The notes beneath the pieces were generated by a model. That model was not told where the DNA came from, searched no databases, and saw only the letters and a program-made list of their open reading frames with translations. From Symbiodinium natans (lineage: Eukaryota > Sar > Dinophyceae > Suessiales > Symbiodiniaceae): DNA of 64,000 nucleotides. Within the stretch, counting starts at the first letter, position 1. Each line of letters begins with the position of its first letter. The stretch is from the NCBI GenBank assembly GCA_905221605.1, contig CAJNDS010002342.1, forward strand, positions 1-64,000. Reading direction: 5' to 3'. This document shows, piece by piece, positions 1-12,599 of this stretch. Both the position numbers and the translations under genes were made by a program.

Positions 1-1260
1 GTATAGAGAGAAGGAGAGAAAAACTAAGGTCACAGCCTTTGCCTATCCTAACAACACAACTTTGCAGCATTGTGCAGTCTGCACTTGAATGCACACAAAC
101 ACACTAAATATGCCCAAGGCTTCTCAACCAGCAATTAATGTAACCCAGAGTTTGGTCACAACAGCAGGAGCTGCAACTCCGCAAACAAGCTGCTTTTGCT
201 ATGGAAGCTGGCCCAACACTTAGCTGCTGACCTGCAGGTGGAAGGGGTAAGGGTGCACTATTGGTGCCAGAACTCTTCCTTGTTGTGAGAAGGAGCAGCT
301 CCGAGCAATGCAGCAGCAGCACACAGACACTATTTGGTTAGAGCGCCCAAAACCCAGTAGTGGTTCAATCAAGGGCAGCCATAGGGGGAAGAACCGCCGT
401 TATAGCCGATCGCGTCAACACAGTCAGCGCTCTATTGGAACTTGCCTACATGTAAATTTTCTCCATACATTCAGCCTGGCTAGTCCTTGCATGCTGTTCA
501 ATTTAGTGGCTTGCAATTTGGAAGCTAAGTGCTGCTTCTGTGACAAGCGCAAGCGCAGCACTTGAATCTACTTGTGGGACAGCGTGACGCAGCTTACATG
601 AGCTCAAACTAGCCAAGCGAAATGTTCTGCACTGCAGTTCATAAAGACGGAGGCAGTCGAAGCCCTCTCGATCAACACAATATTACCACATTGGCCCCGA
701 GCTTTCCAATTTTGACAAATTCTGCAGCAACGCGCATTCTGCATTTGAATGCACTGAACTCGTTAAATGTGCCTGAGGTGACGAAGCCAGCAACTGGTGT
801 AACCCATAGTTTGGTCGCCGCAGTGAAATCAGCATGATGCCCTGCCAGCAGCAAGCCCACTGCCCGACGCTCAGCCTTCAAGCGCTATCCCAGTCAGCTG
901 AACTCCTACGATCCTCTGCCTTTCTGCACAGTAATCTATGTGGGACGCCACTAGCCACTAGATGGACACTATGGGAGACGGCCGACAGGTACGACCCAAT
1001 TCCAGATCGGTGCGTGTTTGCTGGACGCAGCAAGACACATTAGGACGACGGGGAGAAGTTCACATCTGAACGCTCAGCTACAACTCATCTTTCATTAGCT
1101 AGCTAGCTCTGCATTTCTGATCCCAAATCCTGTAAAGTTTCACCTTTCTTTTCAGTGTTGAATTCAGTTTCACCTCTCCTAACCATTAGCTCCAACCCAA
1201 TTTTCGGTGCTCAGTGCAAATCGCCCGCAATGAGCAGAGCCCGCTCGCTCAGCGTTCAAT
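1..1260. other. Non-coding left edge with a diverged direct repeat
   Basis: I see no supported gene. Two diverged copies of one sequence lie at about 60-171 and 712-832. Both contain a tgcagca start, a 'tgcantctgca(c/t)ttgaatgcac' core, and end with 'gtaaccca(g/t)agtttggtc', with many substitutions between them. Short open frames here differ between the two copies and have no recognisable motif. Confidence 0.55.
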
Positions 1261-2643
<1,383 letters not shown>

Positions 2644-2701
2644 CAAAGCGCGCCCTCAGGCGCCTGGTAGTTCGGTGCGTTTTTTGCTCTTCTGGGGTGG
2701 G

Positions 2702-2875
2702 GGGGATGATAACGTCCATGCCATGTCGCACATGCCGAATACATCGTGTTTTACGGTGTTTGGCCTCCGGAAAAAGGACAAGCGGCCAGGGGATGATAAC
2801 GTCCATGCCATGTCGCACATGCCGAATACATCGTGTTTTACGGTGTTTGGCCTCCGGAAAAAGGACAAGCGGCCA
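2702..2875. repeat. 87-bp tandem duplication
   Basis: Two adjacent copies, 2702-2788 and 2789-2875, run from 'ggggatgataacgtcc' to 'caagcggcca' and appear identical by eye. The rest of the stretch to about 3240 has no recognisable gene. Confidence 0.9.
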
Positions 2876-3249
2876 CGCCTGGCTAGTAGGTCGATCGCTG
2901 AGATGCTACCATGCTTTTTCCGAATCGGCGCAAAAAAACGTCTGGCTCACGGCAGTGTTTGTGTTCATGATGCTCGCTTTTGTTTTGCCATGTGCGTACC
3001 AGCGCATCCATGCCCGGCGACATCTCTGACGCCCGGCTCGCTGCGGCGGTGTGTTCTAGTGTGGAGGGCTTCGGTTTTCTTCTCAACGTTGAACCCGAAA
3101 GTTATGCCCAAAGCCTGTGCCCGCAACCCTGACTCCGTGAAACCCTCACAAGACGGTTCGCCATTCCTGAAGAATCGGATTCACCAGTGGGTCTTTCGCA
3201 AGTCTTGGTGTGGTGAACCTCCAAACTTCCAAAAGGTTGCCAGGCAAGC

Positions 3250-4480
3250 ACAGGCACGTAGTCTGATGTTGATCGTTTCCCTTCAGCTGGGCAGGCCAAC
3301 TGAGATCATGCTGCGGGGCTTGTGCATCGAGAAAGTCAGCACACTGCGAAACGGCTGCTGGCACTCCAGAACAATCACGCAGCCACGCGTCAAGCTCCTT
3401 CGCCACAGCGTTGATGTTGACAGAGGCGCCTGCCTTGCCACACGCTGCTGTGCAATCCTGGCGACCGTAGCTGTGTGATTTGATCTTGCAGACATGCGGC
3501 TGGAAAGTGAAAGTCGCGCCTGTTGCTGGGCTTCCGGTACATACTTGTGGCGAGATGCGGCGCTGCACGACGGCAGTGTCGACGACTGCTATTGTGCAGC
3601 TGCCATGCATGCGCCAGCTGCATTTCTGACGTCCGCTGCTGCCAGCTGTTGCAAGTATCACGGTCCTTTGTCAGTGTAGGTTTACAGCAACTGTTGCATG
3701 CAAGATAACTACAGCCTTGCATGAGGCATGTAGCGTCGAGCGACGCTGTCTTTGGCCACAATGCCTGGGTTTGTCCCAATGCGCCGCTTCGTGACTTGCA
3801 GCGTTGCTGCACGTAAGCCAGTGATGTTGCATTGCCAAGTGCTTGGGTTGCTCAGCCTGCAGATCTCCTGCCCTATGTTTCCAGAGGTAGACAGTCCGCT
3901 GGTTCGAACACGCAGCCACAGTCTGAACTGCAGTAAGCAAAACATTGCCCGTGCGTGTGGAAATAGCTCTGTGAATATCCCATGAGACTGTACCAGGCCG
4001 GACAGGAAATGCAGTCCAGCTTGCTGCCGAGCACTTGAGGTCTACTTCGGCCCATGCTGCCCCTCCAGGGGGTTGCCAGACCAGGGCAGGCACCCACCAC
4101 AGGCACGTAGTGTAATGTTGATTGTTTGCCAGCAGCTGGGCAGGCCAAGCGAGATCAGGGCCGTGGGGCTTTGCGGCGCATTGAGCAACACGGCACATTG
4201 AGAAACTCAGCACACTGCTGGTGCTGCAGAACAGCGCTGCCTCAGCCACGCGTCAAGCCACTTCGCCACAGCGCTGATGTTGACAGAGGCGCCTGCCTTG
4301 CCACACGCTGCTGTGCAATCCTGGCGACCGTAGCTGTGTGATTTGATCTTGCAGACATGCGGCTGGAAAGTGAAAGTCGCGCCTGTTGCTGGGCTTCCGG
4401 TACATACTTGTGGCGAGATGCGGCGCTGCACGACGGCAGTGTCGAGGACTGCTATGGTGCAGCTGCCGTGCATGTGCCAG
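3250..4480. repeat. R1/R2 short-repeat cluster, unit 1
   Basis: Two repeat families alternate. R1 (about 3250-3625 and 4100-4475) runs from 'taatgttgattgtttgcc' through 'gacatgcggctggaaagtg' to 'catgcgccag'. R2 (about 3800-3985) runs from 'gctgcacgtaagccagtg' to 'gtgaatatccca' and includes 'ctggttcgaacacgcag'. Each R1 copy contains a 61-codon forward open frame and a longer reverse frame, but these follow from near-identical DNA and show no pattern of protein conservation. Confidence 0.8.
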
Positions 4481-4740
4481 ATGGGGGGGGTTCTAGACTT
4501 AAAGACCCCAGTGCAGTATAATCTTGCAAGAAAAAGCCCCAAACGAGTACCCCTAGTTTTGTGAAGCCCCCAGATGCGTTCCTGACGTCCGCTGCGTGGC
4601 TGCAGATCTCTTCTTCTACAGACGCCACCCTCCTCCGGCAGACCAGGATCGCTGAACATCTGCAACCCGAAGCCTTGAAGTGCTCTTAGCCTAAGAGCAC
4701 TGAAGCTTTTCTTCAGACATCCCCTGCCTCTGGACATCAA

Positions 4741-4780
4741 GGCAATGCAGGCAATGCAGGCAATGCAAGCAATGCAAGCA
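4741..4780. repeat. 10-bp minisatellite (ggcaatgcag), unit 1
   Basis: About four units of ggcaatgcag with aatgcaagca variants, at the same place in the higher-order unit as the arrays at 23,492 and 41,005. Confidence 0.85.
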
Positions 4781-7059
4781 TCCTAGAGTCCAGACCATCT
4801 TAGGCTTTGCCCAAGCCCCAGTGGCAGCGCAGATTGATCATCATGGAGAGTCCGTCCTACTTGGTCCAGCATGATGGCAACTCTCCTGGACGGCTGGGTT
4901 GATAGTGACAGAAGCATCATCCCTGTGTACCCCTTGCAGTCCTCAGGGGGCACCCCCTTTGGAGAAGCGCCTAAGTGGAAAGTCCTAAGTGGCAGCAACG
5001 TTGGAGTAGTGCCCCTAGGGCAAAATTACCGGTCAGCCCTCAGCTTCTAGGCTCATTTAGGCTTTTGTCTCCACTTGCTCGTCAGAAATCGACCCTGCAT
5101 CCTCGCACACGTGCGGCTGTCCAGAGTGTAGGGTGCGGTCATCAGGAAACATGAGGTTGGCAGGGCCTGGCAAAGACTGGATTTAGGGATGTTTTGGGCC
5201 TTTATGTCGGAGTTCGCAGGTTCAGGGAAGCCTTCGTGGTCCGGCGCTAGGCAGTGGGAGATGCCACCCTGCTCGGCCAAGCTAGGTAGCTAGACATGTG
5301 CACCTCGGAGACTGGAACTGCTTAAGTCTGAGGCCCTTGATTTTCTTTGGGCATGCGCTGCCTGTGCTCGTGAGGCGACAGTGCAGTTTAGGTCCTCAAG
5401 GGTTGTTGCTGCTGCTACCCAGTCAAAGCAGCGATGGGCGCAAGACCTGAGGTCTCATTGCAGGCACTCGCTTGCCCAGCAGGGCCCGCAGCAAGAAGAT
5501 GCTAACATGCGTCCTGCTCTAAGAGGTCTGCGCCTTCGTAATAGTAGTCATAAGAAGAATGCTTCTGATGCTGAGAATAACAACAGTACATACTGCTTCA
5601 GCACCAAGGTGAGGCTTAGCGCCATGCACGGGTTTTGAGGCTGCGTACAGGCCCGTGACTTGCAGGAAGTCGACACTCCCTCCGATGACGAGGGCGAGGT
5701 TCCGAAGTAGTTCCGCGGGTGGCTTCTGTCATTGAGATGTTCCTGTTTTCGTTGCGAACCGCCCAGTGGTTTCCGTCTCTTCAACGTGCCCAGACTCTTC
5801 GTGGAAGATGGGTTGAAACCAGAGTGCGTTGTTTCATCCCCCGCCCTAAGGAGATCGAATTTGCCGCGGGCTCGCCTTGGCGGCCGTACCCTCCGTGCTT
5901 TGCCCCGGCTGCCACATCAACGTGCACGGCCCCTGTGAAGCAGAATCGCCTTCGCAGCATCTTGGCTTAGTCTCCTTGCGTCCAAGTCGCTCACAGCCAG
6001 TGTGGACACACGGACACGCTGTCAAGGACCGCATGGCATGGCTGCAAGGCATCTGACCTGAGATCTCGAAGTGACTAAGCGCCAGTCTAGCATCCCAGTC
6101 CGAGCCTGAGGCCCCCCGGCACGGGCAGCTCACAACCATTAAACTCATTAAACATCTGGGGGGCGGAGGGGGGGTGGGGCACCTTTTCAAAGCGTCTCGA
6201 GGACTTCGAGCTTTTGCCCATCGAACATTCCAGTCCGAGCCTGCTGCCCCCCGCACGGGCAGCTCACAACCATTCTTTGCGCCTCGAGGACTTCGAGCTT
6301 TTGAAGCTTTGAAGCCTCGAGCTCGTGCAAGATGCTCCGGTTGGAGATGACCGCACCCACTCCAAGAATGCCCCCCCCCCCCCGGTGATTTCCAAAAAAC
6401 CTTCAGAGTGAGTTGTTTTTCCGCAGAAGGGTCATTCTTATGTGGGATTCCCGGAGGGATGGCTCAATCATGGACCCCTTGTTAGGTAGCTTGTTGCAGC
6501 ACGGCCCTTGAGTACTTGCTGTGCCCCCAAACAGGGACCAGCATTTTGAGAAGCCGCCGCGTGAGTTGAGGTCAAGAACAGTTGGTGTCTTTGCGAGTCG
6601 TTCGTGCGTGAGAAGTTGCAGTGTTCTCCACCGGGGTGCTCAGAGGTACAGGTTTAGATAGCTGTGTCCCCTGCTCTGCACAGGAATCAGGAGACCTCTA
6701 AACCGCCTGAGCCCTGAACCCTAAACTTTAAACCTAATTAAACCCTAAACCCTTCACGACCCTTTAGGAAGCCATCGTTTCTCGTTCCGCTGAAAGTTGC
6801 TGAGGCTGCAAGTAGGACCTGTCTGCGCTTCTCAGCAAAAACTGCTCCAGCTGCTGTGTGTGTAGCCCTCGCTTCTGGGAGTCTTTAGGCCAAGTGCGAG
6901 GGTAGACTGCAGAACAATCTGTACAAGTGGATGGACGATCATGACAAAACTGTCGAGAAAGTGGAAAATGCATTCAACAAGCCGTGCCCCTGCACCACAC
7001 GCACATGCACGTAGACGAGATGTCTCAGGCTGCCATCTCGACGCCTGCACTCCATCTCC

Positions 7060-8400
7060 CAAACCGCTTGGCCCCCCAAAAAACGTCTGAGCCCAGAGGA
7101 CTCCACGCCCAAAGCTGGCTTGAGCTGAATCGTCTCAGCATTGAACCTTTGTCTTGGTGGCTTGCAGGCCCCAGCCATCTACCGCTCTGGTCTCACTTAT
7201 CCAGGTTTTGCGGGCAGATCCTGCACATGCATGCAGACTCTTCGCTTGTTCATGCCCCTCTCTCACCGCAGCGCTTTGACCCTGGCAGAACAGCAGAACA
7301 TGAAGCAAACGCCGCATCTTGGTGGCTCGTTGCTGGCAAAGAACCGACCACGAGCAGCTCGGAACAAAACATAGTCGTTGCTTGATCGGCGCATGTGGCG
7401 TCGCGCCGAGGCGTTGTTGCTCACGCAGGCGGCGGACGAACCACAGATTTCAAGGGCTCTTGTTCTTCGGGCTTCAAGCCGCAGTTCCGGCGGAAGGTGA
7501 CCGAAGCCTCAACCTCAGATCACCGTGACAGCCTCTCTTCCCGTCTTTGCCATTGCCAGACAGTCGCGGGCGCTGCAACCGCTGTCCACTTGCACCCAGC
7601 GACTCGGAGCTGTTGCAGGCTGTCGACCTGGACTGTTCGTGCATTGCTCATGGGGCTGGTGGTTGGGAACATTTGGGAGAGCTTTGGGTTTCAGCCAGCC
7701 TTGAGCCGCTTAAGCCAAGGTTTCGGGGCTTAAGCCTTTCCCTGCAGGCCATGCATGGCGAAGCTGGGCCCTGGGCTCATCGCTGTTTTAATGACTGTTT
7801 TAGCCAACCTCATAGAGCCTTAGAGCTTAGGACTTCGTTCCGGGTAGATGTGCGACTGACGCGTGCTCCGCTGGATGCGCCATTGGCAGCGCAAAGCCAG
7901 CCAAATATATAGACTTCCAGCGGAGTGGTGAGGAGAAGCTTCGTGCTTTTGCAGATGCCTATCTGCGGTGCCCTGTCTGGTCTGCAACTGCGTGTTCAGC
8001 CTCATGGCTCCGACGCAACAAGCCCCCGAGCCCAGGATACCTGAAGCAGTGAAGCTGGGCTGTGGCTTCCGTTCGACACGGTTTTAGGAGCACAGCTTTT
8101 GAGCCCGCGCCCACTTTGCTTCGACTTGCTTGCTTGATGGACTCCGAGTTGCGGGCCTGCCCTGCTCTTCGTCGCGCCTTCGGCGCCCCACCAAAAAGGA
8201 GCGAGCACAAATGCATGCTGCACAGGGTCCTGCAACAGATGAAGGAAAGCTTGTTGATTCAATAACGCATGCGCGGTTTACAAGGCTGCATAAGGTCTTT
8301 CGCGAACTTGAAGTCTGCTGCTATGTTGAGGTTTCTAGCAGCATGACTCACAACTACAAGTGCTTGCGCGCGTCCGCCTCGGCTGTCTGGCAAGGTAATG
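7060..8400. other. Decayed ORF-like module, unit 1
   Basis: Present three times (also 26070-27440 and 43670-45070). Short stretches in one forward frame remain recognisable between copies, such as LLAKNRPRAARNKT, RRAEALLLTQ and FRELEVCCYVEVSSSMTH, but stops, frameshifts and indels of 10-60 bp break every copy. I cannot name a protein family. It may be a dead gene or exon carried in the repeat, or chance open frames in GC-rich DNA. Confidence 0.35.
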
Positions 8401-8456
8401 CCTGAACTTCTAAACTCCCAAACCCCGCAAGCAACCAAACAACTGGAGCTGCGGAG

Positions 8457-8862
8457 GCCCCAAACCCCAAACCCCAAACCCCAAACCCCAAACCCCAAAC
8501 CCCAAACCCCAAACCCCAAACCCCAAAACCCCAAAACCCCAAAACCCCAAAACCCCAAAACCCCAAAACCCCAAAACCCCAAAACCCCAAAACCCCAACA
8601 CCCCAACACCCCAAAACCCCAAAACCCCAAAACCCCAAAACCCCAAAACCCCAAAACCCCAAAACCCCAAAACCCCAAAACCCCAAAACCCCAAAACCCC
8701 AAAACCCCAAAACCCCAAAACCCCAAAACCCCAAAACCCCAAAACCCCAAACCCAACAACCCCAAACCCCAAAACCCCAAAACCCCAAGCCCCCAAAACC
8801 CCCAAACCCCAAACCCCCAAAACCCCCAAACCCCAAAACCCCAAAACCCTTGTCAAAACCCT
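8457..8862. repeat. CCCCAAA / CCCCAAAA array
   Basis: About ten 7-bp CCCCAAA units are followed by about 30 units of the 8-bp CCCCAAAA, with rare variants (ccccaaca, ccccaagc). CCCCAAAA is the telomere repeat of hypotrich ciliates; here it is internal. The forward open frame of Pro-Lys-Pro-Gln-Asn-Pro repeats and the reverse Gly-Phe-Trp frames are products of the repeat. Confidence 0.95.
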
Positions 8863-8953
8863 AAAAGCCCAGGCTTGAAGGCCCCCCCCCCAGTTGCACC
8901 CAACAGCCCCTCTAACCCTTCAGCCCCTGCTCTCCACCTCTTGCTTGCCTCCA

Positions 8954-9010
8954 TGGGGTTTAGGGTTTACGGTTTAGGGTTTAGGGTTTAGGGTTAGGGT
9001 TTAGGGTTTA
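8954..9010. repeat. TTTAGGG telomere-like tract
   Basis: Seven or eight TTTAGGG units with two variants, in the opposite orientation to the CCCCAAA array about 90 bp to its left. Confidence 0.9.
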
Positions 9011-9714
9011 GCTGCAGCTGGTGCAGCTTGCCACATTCGCTTTGTTCCTGCGCAGCCACTGTTGACCAGCTTGATTCTTCTTCGGACTCATGCAACAGAG
9101 CAGTTCTCTATTTGTGCGCAGGAATGTACGTATGATTTTCTGCAGTGTCTCAAGAGGCGCAAGTCGTGTGTTCAAGTTTCCTAAGTAAGGCATGTGCACA
9201 CTTTCATGTTCGAAAATCTTAGGCTAGGGCGGGCGCGTATTTTGAGCGCAGCAAGACGGCCACGACGTCTTTCCGCAGAAGAACTTTCGTAGAAGTGGCG
9301 CTGCTTCTCGATTATGGCAAGCTCAGACGAGCACAGCGTCTGCGTTCGCAACGTGACGGTGCGGAAGTGTGTGCTCTGCTGCAGTAGGGTCGTGGGTGTG
9401 GGGGCGTGTAGGGATTAGGGGGACAAGTCGGGTCTATATAAGGTCTAGGGTCTCGGATCAAAAGGCATTCTGGGTCGGATTTTCGGAGATTTAAGGGTTG
9501 GGCAGGGGGGGGGGTGGGGGCCAGGCACACCCTGAAATGGTATTTGATTTACATATCAAGAGCAAGGCCCCCTCCCTCCCCCCCCCCCCTAAGGCGAGGT
9601 GGGCCCCCCCCCTCCCCCCCCACCTATGGAGTTCCCTTGAAGCATTGTCCGGTGATACTGTGACAAACTCTTTGGCAGAGTTTCGGTCATCGCCGATCGC
9701 GCGTTCTTACCGTG

Positions 9715-9980
9715 AAAATTGACAAGTTCCAGCAGTAGTGGCAACAGCCGTGGCAGCAGCAACAGCAACAGAAGAACAGCAGTGGGGGGATTACATTCTC
9801 ACTGCTGGACAGCCGGTGACACAGTGATAAACTCTGTTGTGGCCACCACGTGCCCTGCAGCGACCATTCACAAGTCCTACTCGTGGCAGCTGCAGCACCA
9901 GCGGCGGCGGCGGAGGCGGCGGCAGCAAAAGCAGCAACAGCGACAGCGGCAGCAGCAACGGCAGCGGCAGCAGCAACAGA
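9715..9980. repeat. CAG/CGG-rich stretch
   Basis: Two clusters of imperfect CAG, CAA and CGG triplets (9735-9780 and 9895-9980). A related but shorter pair occurs at 30135-30178 and 30308-30355 in unit 2. Open frames of Gln, Arg, Ala or Leu runs in several frames are compositional. Confidence 0.8.
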
Positions 9981-10318
9981 CGAACAACAGTAGTTTAGGA
10001 TCATGTTTGCCAGGGGCCGAAGTCGTACTGGCGGCAGTTAGCACTACGAGTATTTGTGTAGCGACAAAAAGCCACACGTAAATCTAGCTTTCGTTCTCCA
10101 TGCTCTCAAGTTCGGGCTGAGGATCAAGGTTTGATCAGAAGCCATGTTAGATTTGAATCAACACGAAATCGTGCTCGGCTTTTTTGCGAGGGATGCTCGC
10201 CTTCTGAGGAAGCCCCTGCCGCAGTGGAAGCTTTGGGGCTTCGCGCTGCGCCCCTTTCCTGAGCTCTCCCAACGCAACCTGGCCGACCCCAAAAAACCGT
10301 TGAAACATAAAATTACAC

Positions 10319-10485
10319 TGACAGAGACGGAGACGGACACGGACACGGACACGGACACGGACACGGACAGGGAGAGGCAGAGGCAGAGGCAGAGGCAGGG
10401 GCAGGGCAGGGGCAGAGGCAGAGGCAGAGGCAGAGACAGAGGCAGAGACAGAGACAGAGACAGAGAGAGGCAGGGAGGGAGGGAA

Positions 10486-10526
<41 letters not shown>

Positions 10527-10668
10527 TCGAGGGAGGAAGGGAGGGAGAGAGGGAGAGAGGGAGAGAGGGAGAGAGGGAGGGAGGAGACGGATGGGGACGG
10601 GGACGGAGGGGGAGGGGAGGGAGGGAGGCAGGGAGGGAGGGAGGCAGGGAGGGAGGGAGGGAAAACGT
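10319..10668. repeat. Purine-rich GA array replacing the Copia body in unit 1
   Basis: About 350 bp of GGACAC, GGCAGA, GA and GGGA repeats. Flanks match unit 2 on both sides ('ccccaaaaaaccgttg' at 10290 with 30705; 'gtaagtgaatcatccgcaagtggtgccgtg' at 10700 with 32560), but unit 2 has 1.8 kb of retroelement sequence between them. So the array sits where that sequence was lost or was never expanded. A further (GA)n tract follows at 10987-11064. Confidence 0.85.
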
Positions 10669-10689
10669 AGATGAGGTGGTCCGACCGAT

Positions 10690-10880
10690 GGAGCAACACT
10701 GTAAGTGAATCATCCGCAAGTGGTGCCGTGTCATTCTCATGCTCTTCCAAGTACTGTGCTGCAACTGCATCAATCATGCTCAAGTACGCGAAAGTTCCAT
10801 GACTGAAAAGAGCTTTCAGCTCCGCTACCATGACAAAGTAGCTGAGGTGGTCCGATAGGATGGGACAATACCAAGTACCG
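10690..10880 (-). pseudogene. Copia-type Gag N-terminal relic, unit 1
   Basis: On the reverse strand a short open stretch contains AAQYLEEHENDTAPL. The same region follows the Gag fragment in unit 2 (about 32550-32700), where it lies just upstream of the better preserved Gag. It is therefore probably the remaining piece of the same element copy, whose body has been lost from unit 1. The family assignment rests on the unit 2 copy. Confidence 0.5.
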
Positions 10881-10993
10881 AAGCACGAAGTACACCCTGG
10901 CGAAGGCCGTTTCACTCGGAGAACAAGTGCCATCTTGAGCCGCGTAAGGGGCAGTAGGAATATGTGGGAAAGTGTGATATTCTTTCAGGGAGG

Positions 10994-11034
<41 letters not shown>

Positions 11035-11429
11035 GGACAGAGAGAGAGAGAGAGAGAGAGAGGGAAGGTCCCTTGTCTGCTCTTCACCTGGCCAAGCTGA
11101 GGCAAGTTTCCCAGGCTGATTTTTCCACTTGTGCAGCACATGGTGCGGAGGAGGTGTGGACAGAGCCACCTACTTGATGCCTGCATTCTGGATCCGACGC
11201 CGAAAAACCGGGCCCAAGGATGTTCAAGGCAAGGTCATGTGGCTGCGCCTGTCTAGTGAGCCAACTGCCCCCCCGAACCGAACGTTTCCCTCGGCAAATG
11301 TGCATGATTTGAGGACAAGACCCTCCGACCCTTTGAGGAACTTGAGACCCGTCCAGAGCTGGCAACCACTGTTTGAGCCAGTTGCAGGCTGGCGGGCTAG
11401 CAAGAGACACCTCCTAGCTTTGCCTGCCT

Positions 11430-12590
11430 GCGCCCTTATGTTTCTGGGCTGCCATGTCTGGCACGCTGCACCCTCGCACTTGTCGTTTGCTCCAGTACGT
11501 TGGCAAGAATGAGATCAAGTGCAGCCGGAAAGTCTGCCAGCACGAAGGATGGCTCATTGCAGCAGCTCGTGGCACGCGGTGCATGAAATCGAACAAAAGG
11601 GACGTTAGACGCTCTGCGCTCATCGGGAAGACACGTGCGGACACCCGTTGTGGGTTCGGTTGCGGGAAGGACTTTGTTTCTCTCCACATGTGGACCCGAT
11701 CCGCTAGGGAGGCGACTGATCCGAAGAGAACTGAGCAAAGAGCCTGCGTATTCGAGCAGTGATCTGATCACACCCCATGCCCTATCCCTTTCTGCGATTG
11801 GTACGTGGCATGATATCTTGCGGCCATAGGCTGCATGGCAGTGGACAGTGATACATAGTTCATGTCACACATTTTGAAGAGGCATAAGTCAGGTCCCTCT
11901 TCTCCTTCTTCTCCCTGCGTCCACCTCTCTCTTGGGGAATGCTTCCAAGCGACGGGCGTTGGAGCTGCATCCAAGGGCGGCAACGAGGAGGATTTCAAAT
12001 GTGGCTTGCCTCTCCTGGGGGTAACGAAATCCAGGTTTCCAGGTCCGCATCTGAAAAAACCGCAGTTAGCAGTCAACAGAGTGCGGTAAAGTAGAGTGTT
12101 TCGGCTTAATTGTTGCGAAGAAGCGGTCCATCCTTCTCGGCTGATTGAGGTTCTAGGGTATAGGTTTTAGGTTGTAGAGGCCTTTGGCTTCGCTTCTACT
12201 GGCTCGCCGTGGGTTCCAGAGCCTGAATCGTGTTCGTGACGAAGGCGCGGCCGCGAGGCGCGGGACCTTGGCCACAGCCGGGTGTTCGGGATTTTTCGCT
12301 ACCTCGGGTGGGCTCCGCAATCACATGCCTTCTCGCCCTGTCGGCTCTGCCTCCCTCGACGGATTTTTGCCACCAGCTACCGAAGTCCGACGAGTCCCGG
12401 GGACCCCCCCCTTCATCCCAAGCACCTGCGCCTGCCAAAAAAGACCCACAAAACCAAGCGGACGGGCTCCGAAAGCTTCTTTGAAGAGGCTAGAAAAGGC
12501 GGAAGAAGCAGAGTTTGATGCGCGCCTGTGATCATTGTTATTCGCAAGCAGTTCTGCCAGCCCAATCACGCTGGTGCTTGATCGGCTTTG
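11430..12590. other. Stretch unique to unit 1, no gene recognised
   Basis: Similarity to unit 2 stops near 11,420 and resumes near 12,600 ('caacccaacgttgttcgac'). Open frames of about 100 codons exist on both strands (for example forward 12184-12531), but none has a recognisable motif. Confidence 0.45.
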
Positions 12591-12599
12591 GTTAGCAAC

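Noticed and set aside
3494-3679. A 61-codon frame found again in most R1 copies
   Set aside because: The DNA is nearly identical between copies, so frame conservation carries no information, and two copies (4.4 kb and 23.2 kb) diverge within the frame.
3850-3915. tRNA-like boxes in R2 (gttgctcagcctg and ggttcgaac)
   Set aside because: Spacing is roughly right, but the T-arm and acceptor stem do not pair and there is no plausible anticodon arm. A tRNA-derived SINE origin remains only a weak possibility.
8259-8991. Repeat protein with Pro-Lys-Pro-Gln-Asn-Pro, or Gly-Phe-Trp on the reverse strand
   Set aside because: Product of the CCCCAAAA array; the same happens at 45,016-45,374 with a different unit.
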